64,000 nt of DNA, from NCBI GenBank assembly GCA_022478985.1, contig JAKSZP010009313.1, positions 1 to 64,000 of the forward strand. The letters are read 5' to 3'. This DNA is from Massospora cicadina (taxonomy: Eukaryota > Entomophthoromycota > Entomophthoromycetes > Entomophthorales > Entomophthoraceae). The translations under genes were made by a program, and so were the position numbers. Under the pieces are notes generated by a model, which was given only the letters and a program-made list of their open reading frames with translations, was not told where the DNA came from and searched no databases. Below are positions 8,908 through 20,789 of the stretch, piece by piece; position 1 is the stretch's first letter; each line of letters opens with the position of its first letter.

Positions 8908-9572
8908 TTAAATTATAAAATTTATCTGAGATACCCCCAAAGGGAATTTGGATTGTAATCAAATAATGAAAATCCTAATGCTAATATTTTTAATGATTAC
9001 ATATGTGGACTAAATGGTTTGTTACAGTTACTTGAGAAAACTATTTTATTATGAATATATTTATAATTTGGCCTATACTATTCACTGCAACATTTAGATA
9101 AAAGAGTGGCTGTAAATCCATATAATGCTTTGAAGTTAAAATATTCTTTTTTTAAAATCACATAAGCTTTAAGAATTATACCCAACATTAGACTGAGTTG
9201 ATTATCTGCAAATCATGAGTGCCATTTTTAAGGTAAGTATTTCATTTTTCTCAATATTTGACCATTTTGCTGATGCTATTGACTGTAAAATTTCAGGTTT
9301 AAACTATCAAAACTTGTGGTAGATATCTCAATAGTTATAGATTTAATAACTATAACTGTTTTTGATTGCTTATCTAAGGTAGTCGCCTTTAATTTATTAT
9401 TTGGCATGTCATTAATATTATCACTCTTAACCATTATTCAATATTTAGATTTTAGCCTATCAATAAACAGAATTTGAGCTATTAGTTTGTATTTTATTGT
9501 ACATCACTATAATTATATTATCAAGTAAATTTTTATCTTCTAGTCTATTATTTATTATTAAATTATAGATAG
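8908..9572. other. AT-rich spacer, nothing recognised
   Basis: AT-rich, stop-rich in every frame. I find no repeats or RNA-like features to report. Confidence 0.55.
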
Positions 9573-9627
9573 CACAGTATAAATTATATTCTTTTTTTAG
9601 TACTAACACAGTATAAATTATATTCTT
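9573..9627 (-). mobile_element. Micro-insertion c: 13-bp remnant with 21-bp TSD
   Basis: A perfect 21-bp direct repeat (starts CACAGTATAAATT) occupies 9,573-9,593 and 9,607-9,627. The 13 bases between (TTTTTAGTACTAA) are the minus-strand poly(A) junction of the same parent as the other micro-insertions (AGTACT then A run). This is the shortest copy: almost the entire parent is missing. Confidence 0.7.
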
Positions 9628-9757
9628 CAGTTTAGCAATCCTTCTTTAATATCTGGAGCTCAAAGAGCTGTTATGCTTAGATTTTAGAGTCATTATCTCT
9701 ATTTATACAATTTTTGCTTTTTTGATACAATTTGCTATGTACATCTACAATTTATTT

Positions 9758-11560
9758 GAGGTACACCAACCAGGGGACAGACAATACTGAATCACAACAC
9801 CCAAAATGACAAAATAAAACTACTAACCAAGTGGGAAGTGGAGACCGCTAACCCACCATGGCAGAGGGTGAGGAGGGGTCAGGGGTTGGTTTTCAGAAAG
9901 ACCTGCCTCAATCATGGGATGTTGGTTACAGTACCAGATCAGAGCAGAGAGCCAGGGTGATGGGGCATTCACATAGTGGGGGTGGAGGTCAGCGTAGTAA
10001 GAGTTTTCCACTTCCTCATCAAGATAATGATGGGAAAGTGATTCAACAAAAGCTGTGAGGAGAATTTCAGCTTCTTTGTGGGCTTCAGGAAGTTGGGTGA
10101 AAAGGGAGATACTGTGGCAGGTGATTTTGGCTGAGGGGTTGAATGAAGCAAGTGTTGCAGCATTCATAACAGCAACTTCAGCATCATTGAATAGTTTTGA
10201 GATGTCACTGCAGGCAGATTCAGGGAAGTTGGGGGGAAGAAGAGGGTGGGCAGGCCATGCTGAAGCTGAGCCACTGACTGGGCCACTGCAGTGCATAATT
10301 TCAGGCACTGAGGAGAGGCCACTGCAGCTAAGAAGAGCTGGTGGTCACTTTGAAAGGGGGCTGTATTGGGCAGAGGAGCAAAATGGTGAGGGGTAGGGGT
10401 TTCATCGAAGTCAGGAAGGAAAAATTCTGCCCAACCATAATTGCCTTGGCAGAGAGGTTGACCTGTATGCTTACTAATGAGGACATTACCTGATTTATCA
10501 GTCTTAGCCAATAGATCCCATGAATTTTGGTTCACTGGAATAGTGGCATTCAAATTTGGGTGGGTGGGATTGGTGAATGGGCAGCTGCTTGGGTGCCAAT
10601 GGTGGTTTAATCATTGCTCTGATTGGCTGGGGTGGATTTAGGTGGGAGAGTGAGGCTGGAGGTTTGGGGGGGGCTGATTTTACACGCAGGCTCACTGAAT
10701 GAGATTGGAGGGTGGGAGGGGGCAGCAAAGCACCCCATACTGAACCTTCAGAGGGGGGCTCAGAAGCTGCAGCAGCGGAATTGGCCTGAGGGCATGCTTT
10801 GTTTGCATGGTTGAGACCAAAGCAGAGGGAACAAATTTGCCTACCATTATCAACCCAAGCCCAAAAGAAATGATCAGGCGCTGCAGCCATACTAGCGCAG
10901 GGTGGGATTTGTTGGGCTATGGCAGGGTGGTGTGGGGTGATGGTGGCTGTTGCACGAGGAGCAGCAAGGCGCTCTGCACCAGATGGAATAGCAAAGATGA
11001 GGTTGGGCTGAGTGCCATAAGCCATAAGCCTTGCAACCAACTGGTCACACAAAACCTGGGGTGGGAGGTGGGATGGGAGATTTGCAAAGGATACCACCAG
11101 CGTGGTGTCTGAAGGGAGGCAAGTACAGGTTGTGGGAATGGGGGTATTTTTATAAATTAGAGGAGTTTGTGCTGCCGCTTCAGCATCTGCCTCATATTGG
11201 AACCCAACGTCAAAGTAGCCCTTAAAAGGGCGGAATTCTATAAAGCCAGCTGGTGCAAAGGCCGCAGTGGCTAGGTCAATAATTGCCTTATCAGCATATG
11301 GGAACAAATGCCCATAGTCCACTCTGAGGCAATGGAGAATGGTGTATTGAGGGAGGGTGAGAGGATGGGGGCAAGAAGGGTGAATGCATGCCAGGTGGAG
11401 CGCTAAGTCCCGTGGGGGACAAATGGCTGGAAGCAGTGGGTGGGCCGTTTGAGCCCATCTGAATGCACTTGCCCGCAGGGTGGAAAACGCTAGGTGGGGG
11501 TGCACCGCTGCCCCACACTGGGGTGGCAGATGGCAGAGCCAAGGACATCAAAGAATAGTT
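9758..11560 (-). mobile_element. ORF1-only 'half-LINE' with a SINE-type 3' tail
   Basis: The minus-strand unit carries one gag-like ORF (11,505-9,823, two frameshifts) and, only ~65 bp after its stop codon, a 3' end reading TGTCCCCTGGTTGGTGTACC then CTCAAATAAA. That tail matches the SINE tails in this window (TGTCCCCAGGTCAGCCCACC then TCAAATAAA) and the LineB 3' end. No endonuclease or reverse transcriptase lies between ORF and tail, so the unit looks like a non-autonomous LINE derivative rather than a truncated LineB, comparable in layout to mammalian HAL1. The 5' end near 11,560 is approximate and no TSD was found. Confidence 0.65.
9823..11505 (-). pseudogene. Gag-like ORF1 protein with CCHC knuckle
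   Basis: The protein is read as 333 codons (11,505-10,504), then a second frame (~10,553-10,164), then the first frame again to a stop at 9,823; two frameshifts therefore separate it from being intact. Residues ~130-190 of the first part (SDTTLVVSFANLPSHLPPQV onward) align in style with the RRM-like segment of LineB ORF1, and a clean C-x2-C-x4-H-x4-C knuckle follows at residues 225-238 (bases ~10,792-10,833). The rest is Pro/Ala-rich. It likely binds its own RNA. This is the longest uninterrupted ORF in the window. The start at 11,505 is the first ATG in that frame; an ATG at 11,551 in another frame could be the original start if a further indel occurred. Confidence 0.7.
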
Positions 11561-11704
11561 TTGGTCAGATGGCTGTGGATAGATAAAACCTTAAATTTAA
11601 AATTGCTCAAAAGTAACTTCAAGCAGTAAAAGAAAGTTTGCTATGTACATCTTAATATCATATAAATTTTCTTATAACTGCATAAATCATTTAAATATAA
11701 ATTT
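11561..11704. other. AT-rich spacer
   Basis: Short AT-rich stretch left of a tRNA-like fragment; no feature recognised. Confidence 0.5.
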
Positions 11705-11885
11705 TGTGGGGGAGGATACCCCAGTGGTAGGGCGAAAATATCTTTTTCTTGCAAATTTCACTTTTAAATTTAAAAGTGATTAATACAAGTCTCAGAGAGA
11801 ACATCCACCTGCCTGTGAAGTACTGCGCCTATAGAGCAGTGCTTCACAGCCATACCACTTAGTGTAAGTAGGTCTTTCCACACAT
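11705..11885 (+). other. tRNA-like SINE head fragment
   Basis: The sequence GGGGGAGGATACCCCAGTGG then TAGGGC resembles the A-box head of the long SINE (ATACCCATGTGGTAGAG at 29,130 on the minus strand; ATATCCCACTGGTAGAG at 44,649). No convincing B box follows, and the downstream part contains an inverted pair around GTGAAG..AGTGCTTCAC (11,815-11,850). It may be a chimera or decayed SINE. It abuts the start of LineA. Confidence 0.35.
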
Positions 11886-11904
11886 CTATGTAAAGCATAA
11901 AGAA

Positions 11905-12207
11905 ATGAATGGCTTTCTTGTGCCAAATACAATTTTAATTAAAAAGTATGCCAATATGGATGCACCACCTGGATGCCTTCTCACTGACAATGGCCTCCAC
12001 TCAACTGATAATGGTAAAGGCTTAAATAATAACTGCTTGACACTTAACAAATTAGCAACACAAATAACCAAAAAATGCTCAAACAACCAAAAACCAAAAA
12101 ACTCAGTGACAAGCATGGCAAATGCAACCAACTCCTCAGGATTGGTTTTCACTGAAAACCAGACAATTGATGCCACCCTGGGGAGTGAGGAGCAATGCCA
12201 AGAATAG
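11905..12207 (+). pseudogene. LineA ORF1 N-terminal region (plus copy)
   Basis: A 100-codon open frame starting MNGFLVPNTILIKKY. Its middle (NKLATQITKK) and end resemble the minus copy at 4,895-4,479. It is Asn/Thr-rich with no recognised domain. The downstream ORF1 continues in other frames, for example the Lys-rich stretch 12,387-12,722, which has no clear counterpart signature. Confidence 0.5.
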
Positions 12208-13084
12208 AAGCGTCAGGGATATTACCCACCAAACCTCAATTAGGAGAGGAGATTGGGGCCTCACAGGGAAAGAAAACTTTTTTGAAAAAACTAAATAATC
12301 CCAATGAAGTTTTAGTTGGATAGGAGACCAAATCTGATTCAACCAGTGAAAGCCAAGGGACCAGTTAGTTTGGGAAACAACAGAAAATGTTTTTGACTGG
12401 GATGGAAAAATCCTTCAATGACGCTCAAATCAATTGCTCAAAGGTATGTCAAAGACCAGTCCCAATGATGACCAGTTGGGGAGAAAAATTCCTAACCATG
12501 ATTAATCCAGTTAACCAAGCAAACCATTGGAGACAATCTCCAATGAAATATTGGGATAATCCCCAACAAATCAAAGTCAACAGCAGGGGCAAAATCAGCT
12601 CAGAATTGATCAGTGAACCAAAAAAACATCAGGGATTATCTCTGATGGGGATGAAGGAGCATTGGGAGCCAAATATGAAGGATTGGACATCCAAAAAAAT
12701 TATTAAAAAAGTAAAAGTATAGCTGGAAGAAACCAAGACCCTGACAACGGTCAAGTTGGTGACCAGGGCTCCAGTAATGTACACCATCCAGAAGGACATG
12801 TTAGTGCACTGCAGCATGTCCTCTCACAAAATCAAGCAATGGGAGGCCCTAAAGTTCCCATATTCAATGGCAATGCAACAGGTCCCTAAAGCATTACACC
12901 AGCCATTGTGACCATCTGGTGAGATCACAAGTTTTCCGCTGGGGCAGCCAAACGCTGGCTTAACATCCAAATATTGCTCAAAATGGAGGTGTTCTTCAAG
13001 GTGTCACAAATCTGAACTGAATGCTCTTGAATGGATAAAAATTCCCCCTTGAGCATAAAGTGATTGCTACACAGTTCAAAAAGA

Positions 13085-14960
13085 CTTGAAGCCAGTGGAT
13101 ATGAAGGCTTGGATGGCAGCTGGTATTGGCCTCCTAAATGAAATGGAATACAATAAGGCCAGTATATCATTAAGTTTAGCCCAAGTCATTGGGAGCTCAA
13201 GACTTACCCCAAAGGAATTATCCAATTACACAAATTGGTTATTAAACGTTTTGACTGCCCTATAATAGGTTTGATATACCATTCCAGTTGACATTGTACT
13301 GGAATGGTACAACACCATATTTATCCCAGAGAAGGCACTGCCATGAATTTTGGCCAGGTTCAAGGCCACCGAGGCCTTACACTGGACATACACATGTATG
13401 CTGGCCACCACATCTGACCTGATGAAGGTAGGGTGGACGAAGGAGAAGGCAGTGGAGTGAGGACTATCCAGGATTGGTTGCCAAAAGAGGCTAATAACTG
13501 ATCCACCAACAGACTCACACCATTAGAAATAAAATAATGGTTCTGCACAGGGGCTAGTATTGATCAAGTTTGTAAATGAACAGATCTGGGAGTTACAAAA
13601 CTAATCCACAAAAACCCTCTGAGGCTGGCCTTTCACTATCAAGAAATGGAAGCTCTGGTGTGACATTGCCACACTAGCTGAAGCTGCATAATGGGATGCA
13701 GTGAGGTTCACCCCCATGTCAGCCCAACTGTGGATGGAACATGAGATCTTACCGCAGGTGGAAACAGTGATGAAAGGGGTCATGACCCCAAACCTGGGCC
13801 ATGAATGGCTCAAATTGGGAATCTGAATTTAAATAATCTGGTACTGGATGCAATCCTTCCCAGAACTGATGGTAGCTTCCCCATATGCTGTCAAAGGTTT
13901 CACCCCTTTCAAAGCCTTTTAGTGGTGTAAGTCAGGTGTTCTAGCTGCAATGGCACAAATTTTCATAGACAGCAGTTAAAACAGTGTTACAGTAAGGGAC
14001 TGGTGCCAAAATAGTTCAATTATGCTGGAGGCCCTCCAGAAATACCTGCACCCAACGTGTGGGCCAGAATCTGCCCTCAAATGGTACTGACTGGGATTTT
14101 TGCTGATGGATGCCCTTTAATGGCAAAACCTTGAGATTGTTGCGCAAATGGCTAGGAGCATTAATTGCCATGAAATCAGCATACACCAGATCAAAACATT
14201 CCACAATCAGGGATTTAGCCTTGATGAGTTGGTAAGCTAGATTTAGAAGGGAAAACCCTGCCAAAGTACCCAAGCCTAGCATGAAATCCAAATTGTACAG
14301 TGCGGTGGCAGCCTATACAGACAATAACACATGGAATGGGTGGGAAGCCATATCAAATACACCTACCAACTGATCAGCGTAGGCTTTACAGACCGCCAAG
14401 TGCCTAGATTATATCTAAAGGATGCAATCCAAATCCACTTGCAGCTGGTGGTGGAGGAGGAGTATTCAACCTGATAATGTTGATTTATCAAGAGCTTGAC
14501 GAGGTACTAGCAGGAGGTATTTTACCATCACTGGGTACCTGAATGGGATTATATTGGTATTGCTATCTCAGGCAAATTAGATTGTAAAAAACTTCTCAAG
14601 ATCGGCATCAAGTATAAAGGAACTTATTTATCAACAGAACTGACTAGGTATGCTAACCAAACTGCATGGTGGGTGACATTCCAAAATCTCCTAACCAATC
14701 AAAAGAGGGAATGGGTGCACAAAGCAATCCAGACTGGACTATTGTACTATGGGGAAGTACAAGAATTTTGGCAAACCAGCAGCAATTATATTGCAAAGTG
14801 TCTTCACCCCCAAACAGTTGAAGCATTATACAAACCAGCGCCATGGATTAAGCTGAACAATATCGCCTTACCCCATTTCATTCACCTGCACAGCCTAAGC
14901 AAAGTTGTGTACGTTGAGCAAGAAGATGCAAAGCAAGTGTGCTGGTTCTGCTAACATACT
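13085..14960 (+). pseudogene. LineA ORF1 tryptophan repeats and CCHC knuckle (plus copy)
   Basis: Frame-hopping translation shows the same repeat units as the minus copy: DMKAWMAAGIGLLNEMEY near 13,095, DLMKVGWTKEKAVE near 13,415, KGFTPFKAF near 13,890 and ESALKWY..LGFL near 14,070. The 93-codon frame at 14,673-14,954 (QKREWVHKAIQTGLLYYGEV) leads into the knuckle CWFC-x4-H-x4-C with a stop after the second Cys. Two independent copies sharing the repeats show they are a family property and not an accident of decay. Stops often replace Trp or Gln codons. Confidence 0.7.
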
Positions 14961-15869
14961 GGCCACACAATGGCTCAATGCCACCACCAAAAGGAAAGAC
15001 CTCTTATGAGTAATAGTATAATTTCATTGGTGGGGCCACAAAGGTTGGAACTAAAACATTCCTTGGACCAAAAGCCAAATGATGGATTCTGCAAAACCTA
15101 ATGGAGGTTGCAGACATGAAGTTCCAACAACAAGAGTTGGACTTCACCCCTAGGAAAGCATGGGAGTGAGAAATGGCCAAGCAAACTGAAGTGGATGACA
15201 AGCCCTTCATTAACCCAAACCCCAAATCATACAAAATGGACGAAGGAATGAGCCCCAAACTGACGGAGCCACGCCCTTCCTGAGTGGAAGGGACAATCCG
15301 CAAGAAAGAACAATGGTAGAAGGAGAACCCAAAAGAAATCCCCCAAGAAGGGATGGGCAACGCAAGATGCCAAACACTGAAATCAAAATTCCAAAAAGTC
15401 AAAAGCAGATATATAGTCAACTCACAAATCATTAGTAAAAAAACTCAAGGAGAATAACAATCAAACAACTGAATTGATGAAATTGGCAAAATCAGCCAAT
15501 CAGAAACCAACAAAAAATACCATATCTGCTGAAAATTTTAATGAAGGGGCAGGAATATGATCAATGGATGAGGGGGAATCCGCCACACTGCCAGTAGGGA
15601 TCAAGGAGCACCTGGAGCTGGTAATAAAACTGTCCTCATTATCCATTGTTAGGGAGGTGAGGATGGCGACTTAGTTTCAGGTAAACAAAATGCCCAGTAA
15701 TATCATCTTAGTTCTGACCAACCGACCCCAGAAGTCAAATAATACCCCCCACCTATCAACAGTGACACCATCTTCCAGCAAGCAAACTTTAGTCTGCAAC
15801 TCAATTTGCAACCCAGAAATTAAAAAAACCTCATACCTGTGGATCAGGTAGCCAGAAATAAGGATTGTG

Positions 15870-16560
15870 ACTACAAATGCTTAGGGGATGGTGAGTATAC
15901 AAATGGGAAGGTGGAAGATAAAACACTTTAAAACAAACATTAATATAGACATACTTTTAGTATTGGAAATGTGAGCAGGTAGCCAAAAGGAAATGGTGCT
16001 GCGCTCAAACTGCAACATGACAAACCACCCATGGTCTCACTATATAGGTGGTCAAGCCCTCTGGATGGATCATGTGGAAATCTTCACACTGAACAAGAAC
16101 ATAAACTTGGAATTTGTGGAGAAAACTCATGCTGGAAGGATCTTGATAGTGATTGCTACAATTAGAAAACCAGTAAGAACATTTGAGTGGTGGCTTTCTA
16201 CGCTCCGCCAAAGCCTCACAAAAACCAAATATTTTGTAATTATTTATCAGAAGTACCAACTGGATCAATAACGGTTGTAGCAGGAGATCTGAATTGTTGG
16301 ATGAATGAAAGTCAAGATACATTTCTGACAAGTGAAAGTCCCAACTGAAAGGCTGATGAGATGCTAGAATACCTAGTCAAATTGGGGATGTGCCTCACAA
16401 TTGACAAAGAGGACGACGACCCAGCCAACCTAACATGATTGACATACTACTCCGCTGGAACCCCATAGGCTGATTTGCGCCTGGATTATATACTGGCGTA
16501 ATCCAATCTTAAGCCTCTGACGTCCAACAGCAAAGTTAATATAAATTCCAAAAACAACAT
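15870..16560 (+). pseudogene. LineA endonuclease (plus copy)
   Basis: The fragments align with the minus-copy endonuclease: a TTNA..GM start near 15,875, the open frame at 15,993-16,271 (MVLRSNCNMTNHPWSH), the catalytic AGDLNCW motif in a shifted frame near 16,280, and LRLDYILA near 16,475, which is the D-x-I-L motif of the EEP fold. The metal-binding Asp in GDLN is retained, unlike in the minus copy. Several stops and frameshifts make it non-functional. Confidence 0.75.
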
Positions 16561-16979
16561 GATTGTTCATATGGATATCAATCTGGATGAACCCATGAGG
16601 AACTGAGAGTGGCAGTTGGCACCAGCCACGCTGAGGGACAGGGAATGGTACCAAACAATTGAAGCTGGACTGGATTGACTGGTCACATATCTGGATTGAC
16701 ACCTGGTGATAGACCCTCTGGAATGATGTGTCTGGATCAAAGAGAAGATAAAGCACAACATGAAGTTCAAAAAATTGACTACCTACAATAGAACTGATGC
16801 CATAAAAAAGCTGAAAGCTACACTAAGAGGTTGAAACTCACTTGTTGGGACAGCAAAGAATGGTGGAGAAAGTACCGAACAACGCACAAATGGTATCAGG
16901 CCTTAATGGCGAAACAAGATTTAGAGTGACAAATCAACGCTACCTACTGATATCAGAGCTTAATGGAGATGATGACCAA

Positions 16980-17836
16980 AGAGGCCTGGCGCACCTCAAG
17001 GAAATCTGAACCAAGGCTAGGATATGAAAAAGTAGGGATGGCGGAAGGGGAAGTTTCAATGGACCCAGAAATGATCAAGTACAAGATTGAACGCTTCTAT
17101 GGTGAGCTATTCAACCAATGAGAAATAAAAAAATCAGCGAAAGATGCTTTAGTTGACCTGGCCAAGCTGGCATTGGGGGCTATATGCCAGAAGATGTCAC
17201 TAACTTATCCACCAAGATTTCTATCAATGAAGTTAAGCGGGTGCTAAAGAGTCACCAAGAATGAAGACACTGGGCCCTGACAACATGTGTGCAGAAATGT
17301 GCAGTGCATTCCACAACCGCATTGCACCAGAGCTCAAATCCCTCTTTAATCACTGCTTGAAAAATGGACAGCAAATCCTGGGAATCCAGGATAACCAAAT
17401 TGTACTATTGGACAAAAAGGGACTTTAATGCCAACTATGGAACTGGCGCCCAATTGCATTCTCCAACACCAACTATAAGCTGCTCATGCACATATTATCA
17501 AATTAGCTGATGGAAATGTCACCGCGCACACTACATAAGGCCCAAAATGGGTTCATCAAGGGCCAAAGAATTTGGGACAGCATTGGTGCAGTCCAAAACA
17601 TGCTCTAGGATGCGCGGGGAACTGAGCAAGGATATCTCATGCTCCTCAACATGGAAAAGGCCTACAATCAAGTAGTGCGGTCCTTACTACATGAGGTGAG
17701 AAAGGCAGTTGGTATCCCCAAAACCTTTAGATCATGGATAACAACACTGTACTCAGGCCTGGTAACCAAGGTAATTTTTACAGATAGCGTAATTAATGAT
17801 ATTCTGGTTGGGCAGGGTCTTTAACAAGGCAATCCT
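16980..17836 (+). pseudogene. LineA reverse transcriptase, N-terminal half
   Basis: Translation in the plus direction gives the LINE RT motif series: NWRPIAFSNTNYKLL near 17,440, QNGFIKGQRIWDSI near 17,535, and MLLNMEKAYNQV at 17,639, which is the RT motif equivalent to D-x-x-K-A-(Y/F)-D (first catalytic Asp here read as Asn in LLNMEKAYN). It then reaches GQGL-stop-QGNP at ~17,815-17,836, the beginning of the GLRQGDPLSP motif, where LineB has inserted. The protein resumes at 22,757. Confidence 0.8.
17822..17836. repeat. Target-site duplication, left copy, of the LineB insertion
   Basis: TAACAAGGCAATCCT here is repeated exactly at 22,751-22,765. The duplicated bases are LineA RT sequence (the QGNP codons), which proves that LineB jumped into LineA. 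Confidence 0.9.
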
Positions 17837-17965
17837 TAAATTTATTGTGGGGAAGGCCGACCATGGGATGGACACTTCCAAATATGACTCAGGACAGATA
17901 AACTTAGTACTGGGGAGGCACCCCAGAGAAGCGATGCTATCTCTTGTTGCCAGCGGGAACGCCAC

Positions 17966-18500
17966 TTATGGGGAGGGGAGGGAACGTGTGAAGGGGCCGT
18001 AGCCACTACTGAGCACGTGTGGAGGAAGAGGTCTGATTTGATGAACCAGACTGGGAACCAGGAGGAGACCAGCTGTCGGCGACGCAGTAGGAGGTATCCA
18101 AACATCCACGCTTGAAAGTGGTCCACCAAATGAGACTGGAATCTGTGGACAGTTTCTGGGAGGGTGGGGGTGGAGCCTGCGATGGCATCTAAAACAATCG
18201 TGTGGATGGTCCACATGGCGATTGCAACCACCAGAGCATGGAGGGAGGGTGGAAGGAGGAGGCCATTGATAGAGAAAACATATCTCTTGACAGACTGAAG
18301 GGATGCGTTTGATCCTGGCCCAGCAGACGTTGAACTTCGCGCCATATCACTTTAGAGGTGGGGCACTTCTCCAGGCGGTAAAACAGCGTTCCATACTGGC
18401 CACACACGACACAGGATGAGTGTAAAGCGTTAGAGCACTCAGCTGTACAATACACCCGCCTCAGGCAGCGCCACACATGGGAGCAGACTTGAGGCTGCAA
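17966..18500 (-). pseudogene. LineB ORF2 C-terminal domain with zinc-finger motif
   Basis: On the minus strand, the frame at 18,500-18,189 and the overlapping 18,345-17,842 give the ORF2 end: a C-x2-C-x8..Y-x4-C motif (CVVCGQYGTLFYRLEKC) whose His has become Tyr, followed by SKVIWREVQRLL and the family C-terminus resembling 39,594-40,328. This zf-RVT-like motif is typical downstream of LINE reverse transcriptases. One frameshift separates the finger from the terminal part. Confidence 0.8.
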
Positions 18501-18836
18501 CAGAGGGTGATGTACATATTTCCAGATTTTTTTTGGGTCTCAATGGAATAAGGGATGTCCATCATGTCCAGGTAGTCCACCCTGGATAGGACATGGGGCT
18601 GAATGGGGATCACGCCATCATGGATGGGTAGCCCCTGTACCTCTTGTGTGAACTGAGGAGAGGGGCGGCCTCTTCAGGTTGTATGTCCACTAATACGAAT
18701 TCTCCACTCTGCGCTCCGCATGGAGAGTAGGATTCGTTTGTAGTGGGTTTTTGTCCCGTGAGGACCTGTGGCCAAAGTGTGATGCGAGGTATTTCATCAG
18801 GGAGTGGGGGTTTGATGGATTGTTGAGGCCCAAGGC

Positions 18837-20579
18837 TTAGGAGAAGTTGGAGCGAGCTGCGCGGAACCAGTGTTGGGATGGGAGTGTAGGAGTGGTGACG
18901 GCCGCGATCCAGGTGCCCAGGATCTTGGCAGCATGGGCTTTGAAGTCAAGCAGGCCCATGCCACCATGATGATGTGGGCCAAACATGACCTCTAGCCGCA
19001 CTGATGGAGGGCGGCCTGACCAAAGCCATCCTTGCAGCAAGGCATACAAGGATTTGAAGAAGCTTGGGGAGAAGGAGATGGCGTGGGCTCCGAACCAGAC
19101 TTTAGATAGGAGCATAGAGTTGGCTAAAACAACCCTGCCAGTAAGGGAAGTAGGGTGGGCTCTGAGAGAGGCGATTTGCTTTGTCACGTTGTCCAGAATA
19201 TGGCACTCCATTATCGCTGACGCTTATCCGCCTGCCTCCATCCACACGCCCAGATGGCGCACCAGTCCTATGGTAGGACGTGGCATGAAGGGGAGCACCA
19301 GTGGAGCGGTGTGTGTTGAGTTAGTAAGGCATGGACATGGGCGGGCAGATGGGCCAGGTTGGGAACTAATTGCTGGGGCCCAGCAGTTCTGAAACTGACC
19401 AAGGAGAATGATTTTGGTTTTGGAGGCGTTCAGTGCCGCGTTGCTTACCTGGGAATATTCCTGGATGAGAGCTTCAAGCGCGCGTGCATCTTGATTATTA
19501 GACACCTTAACCACACAATCATCTGCGAACGCCAATATCTTGACTGGGGCTTGGCCTGGCACATGGACCCCAGTGAGTTGGGCATTCACATTTCGCAGTA
19601 GTGGGTCAAGGCTGAAGTTGTATAAGAGTGGGCTGAGGGGGTCCCCTTGTCGCAAGCCCCTTTGAGGGTAGACTACTTCCGTTAGGAAGCCAGGGCCATG
19701 CACTGCCATTGTTGCAGATTACATGAGCAGCATCACCCAGTTGATGAAGTGAGGGGGTAGGCGGAATTGATGGAGGCAGGCCCTTAGGTATTCCCAGTTT
19801 ACTCTATCATAGGCCTTTTGTTGGTCCAAGAATACAAGTGCCCCAGAGGCTGTGGACTGACATACATTAGCCACAGAGTGCACGTTATCCCAAATCGACC
19901 TTCTGGGGATGAAACCAAATTGTTCTGGGGAGATGGTGGCAGATGCTACAGTCCCTAAACGGTTAGCCATGATCTTTGTTAAAATTTTGGTGTCTGTGTT
20001 TGTTAGAGAAATGGGGCGCCAGTTGGCTAAGTCAAGCTTATCCCCTTTCTTGAATAGTGTGACAGTAAAGGACTCATGTCCTCCTGGTAGGGAGGCACGT
20101 TTCCAACAGGCTTTGTTTAAGTGAGTCAAGCAGAAGTGGGGATATAATTTTGAAATAATTTATGTAGAACTCATATGGAATGCCATCTGGGCCTGGGCAT
20201 TTTCGGTTTGGCGCACCATGAATGGCTGTCCATAATTCATTTGGAGTAATTAAATTCATTATTTCCAGGTATCAGAAAATGGTGCAGATATGAGCTCGGT
20301 CAAGAAATTCCACCATTTTGGCCAGCTGAATTGGTTCAGCTTGGTACAACTTGGAGTAATATTTTTGCGTTTTGATTGCCACTTTGGCCAGTGTATCCAC
20401 AATAGAATTATCTGATCTTTGCACCTGTGTGCAGGCCACGCTCTGGCGTGGTGCGAAAATTTTTTTAAAAAATATGCGGTGCACTTGTCACCTTTTGTGA
20501 TGCGTGTGGCCCTGTATTGAACACAAACCCAATGTTTGTGTTGCCTTTCGAGTGCATTGAGGTGGGTGGCTGCCTCCAC
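18837..20579 (-). pseudogene. LineB reverse transcriptase (truncated copy)
   Basis: Successive minus-strand frames give a nearly complete RT: 20,259-20,074 (NELWTAIHGAPNRKCPGPDG), 20,129-19,719 (KKGDKLDLANWRPISLTNTD, FIPRRSIWDN, VFLDQQKAYDRV), 19,709-19,224 (GLRQGDPLSPLLYNFS, the catalytic FADDC) and 19,211-18,837 (thumb). The catalytic FADD and the DQQKAYD motif are intact, so damage is from frameshifts and stops between blocks. Motif spacing follows the LINE RT order. It is better preserved than the third copy at 52.7-53.5 kb. Confidence 0.9.
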
Positions 20580-20789
20580 CCACTTCTGGCCCTATGCAGG
20601 GCTGTATCCTGTAGCTGGAATGTTGGACTCCAAGTGTGCCAATTCTGCCAGAGTGCGCGAGATAACCGCTGATGTGGCTCATGAGTGTCTGGAGGAGAGA
20701 TGGCGAGAGTGGCGGATGGTGTCCTCTTTGAAAGTTGCCCATGTGGAAATGGGGTCCGCGCAAAATGGTGCAACAAACTTTTTTGTCAA

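Larger units (their letters stand above)
11886..17836 (+). mobile_element. LineA copy (plus), 5' segment
   Basis: The first of three pieces of one LineA element, followed by 22,751-23,517 and 43,547-~44,430. Order on the plus strand: ORF1 N-terminus (~11,905-12,210), tryptophan repeats (~13,090-14,300), CCHC (~14,935-14,980), endonuclease (~15,870-16,500) and reverse transcriptase fingers/palm (~17,230-17,836). Joining the pieces across the two insertions restores RT motif order, and the insertions have clean TSDs, so this is one element. The 5' end is estimated. Coding is broken by many stops and frameshifts. Confidence 0.85.

Noticed and set aside
4986..9757. Host genes with introns in the AT-rich spacer
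   Set aside because: No frame has recognisable peptide similarity or codon structure; splice-like GT..AG pairs are expected by chance in this composition.
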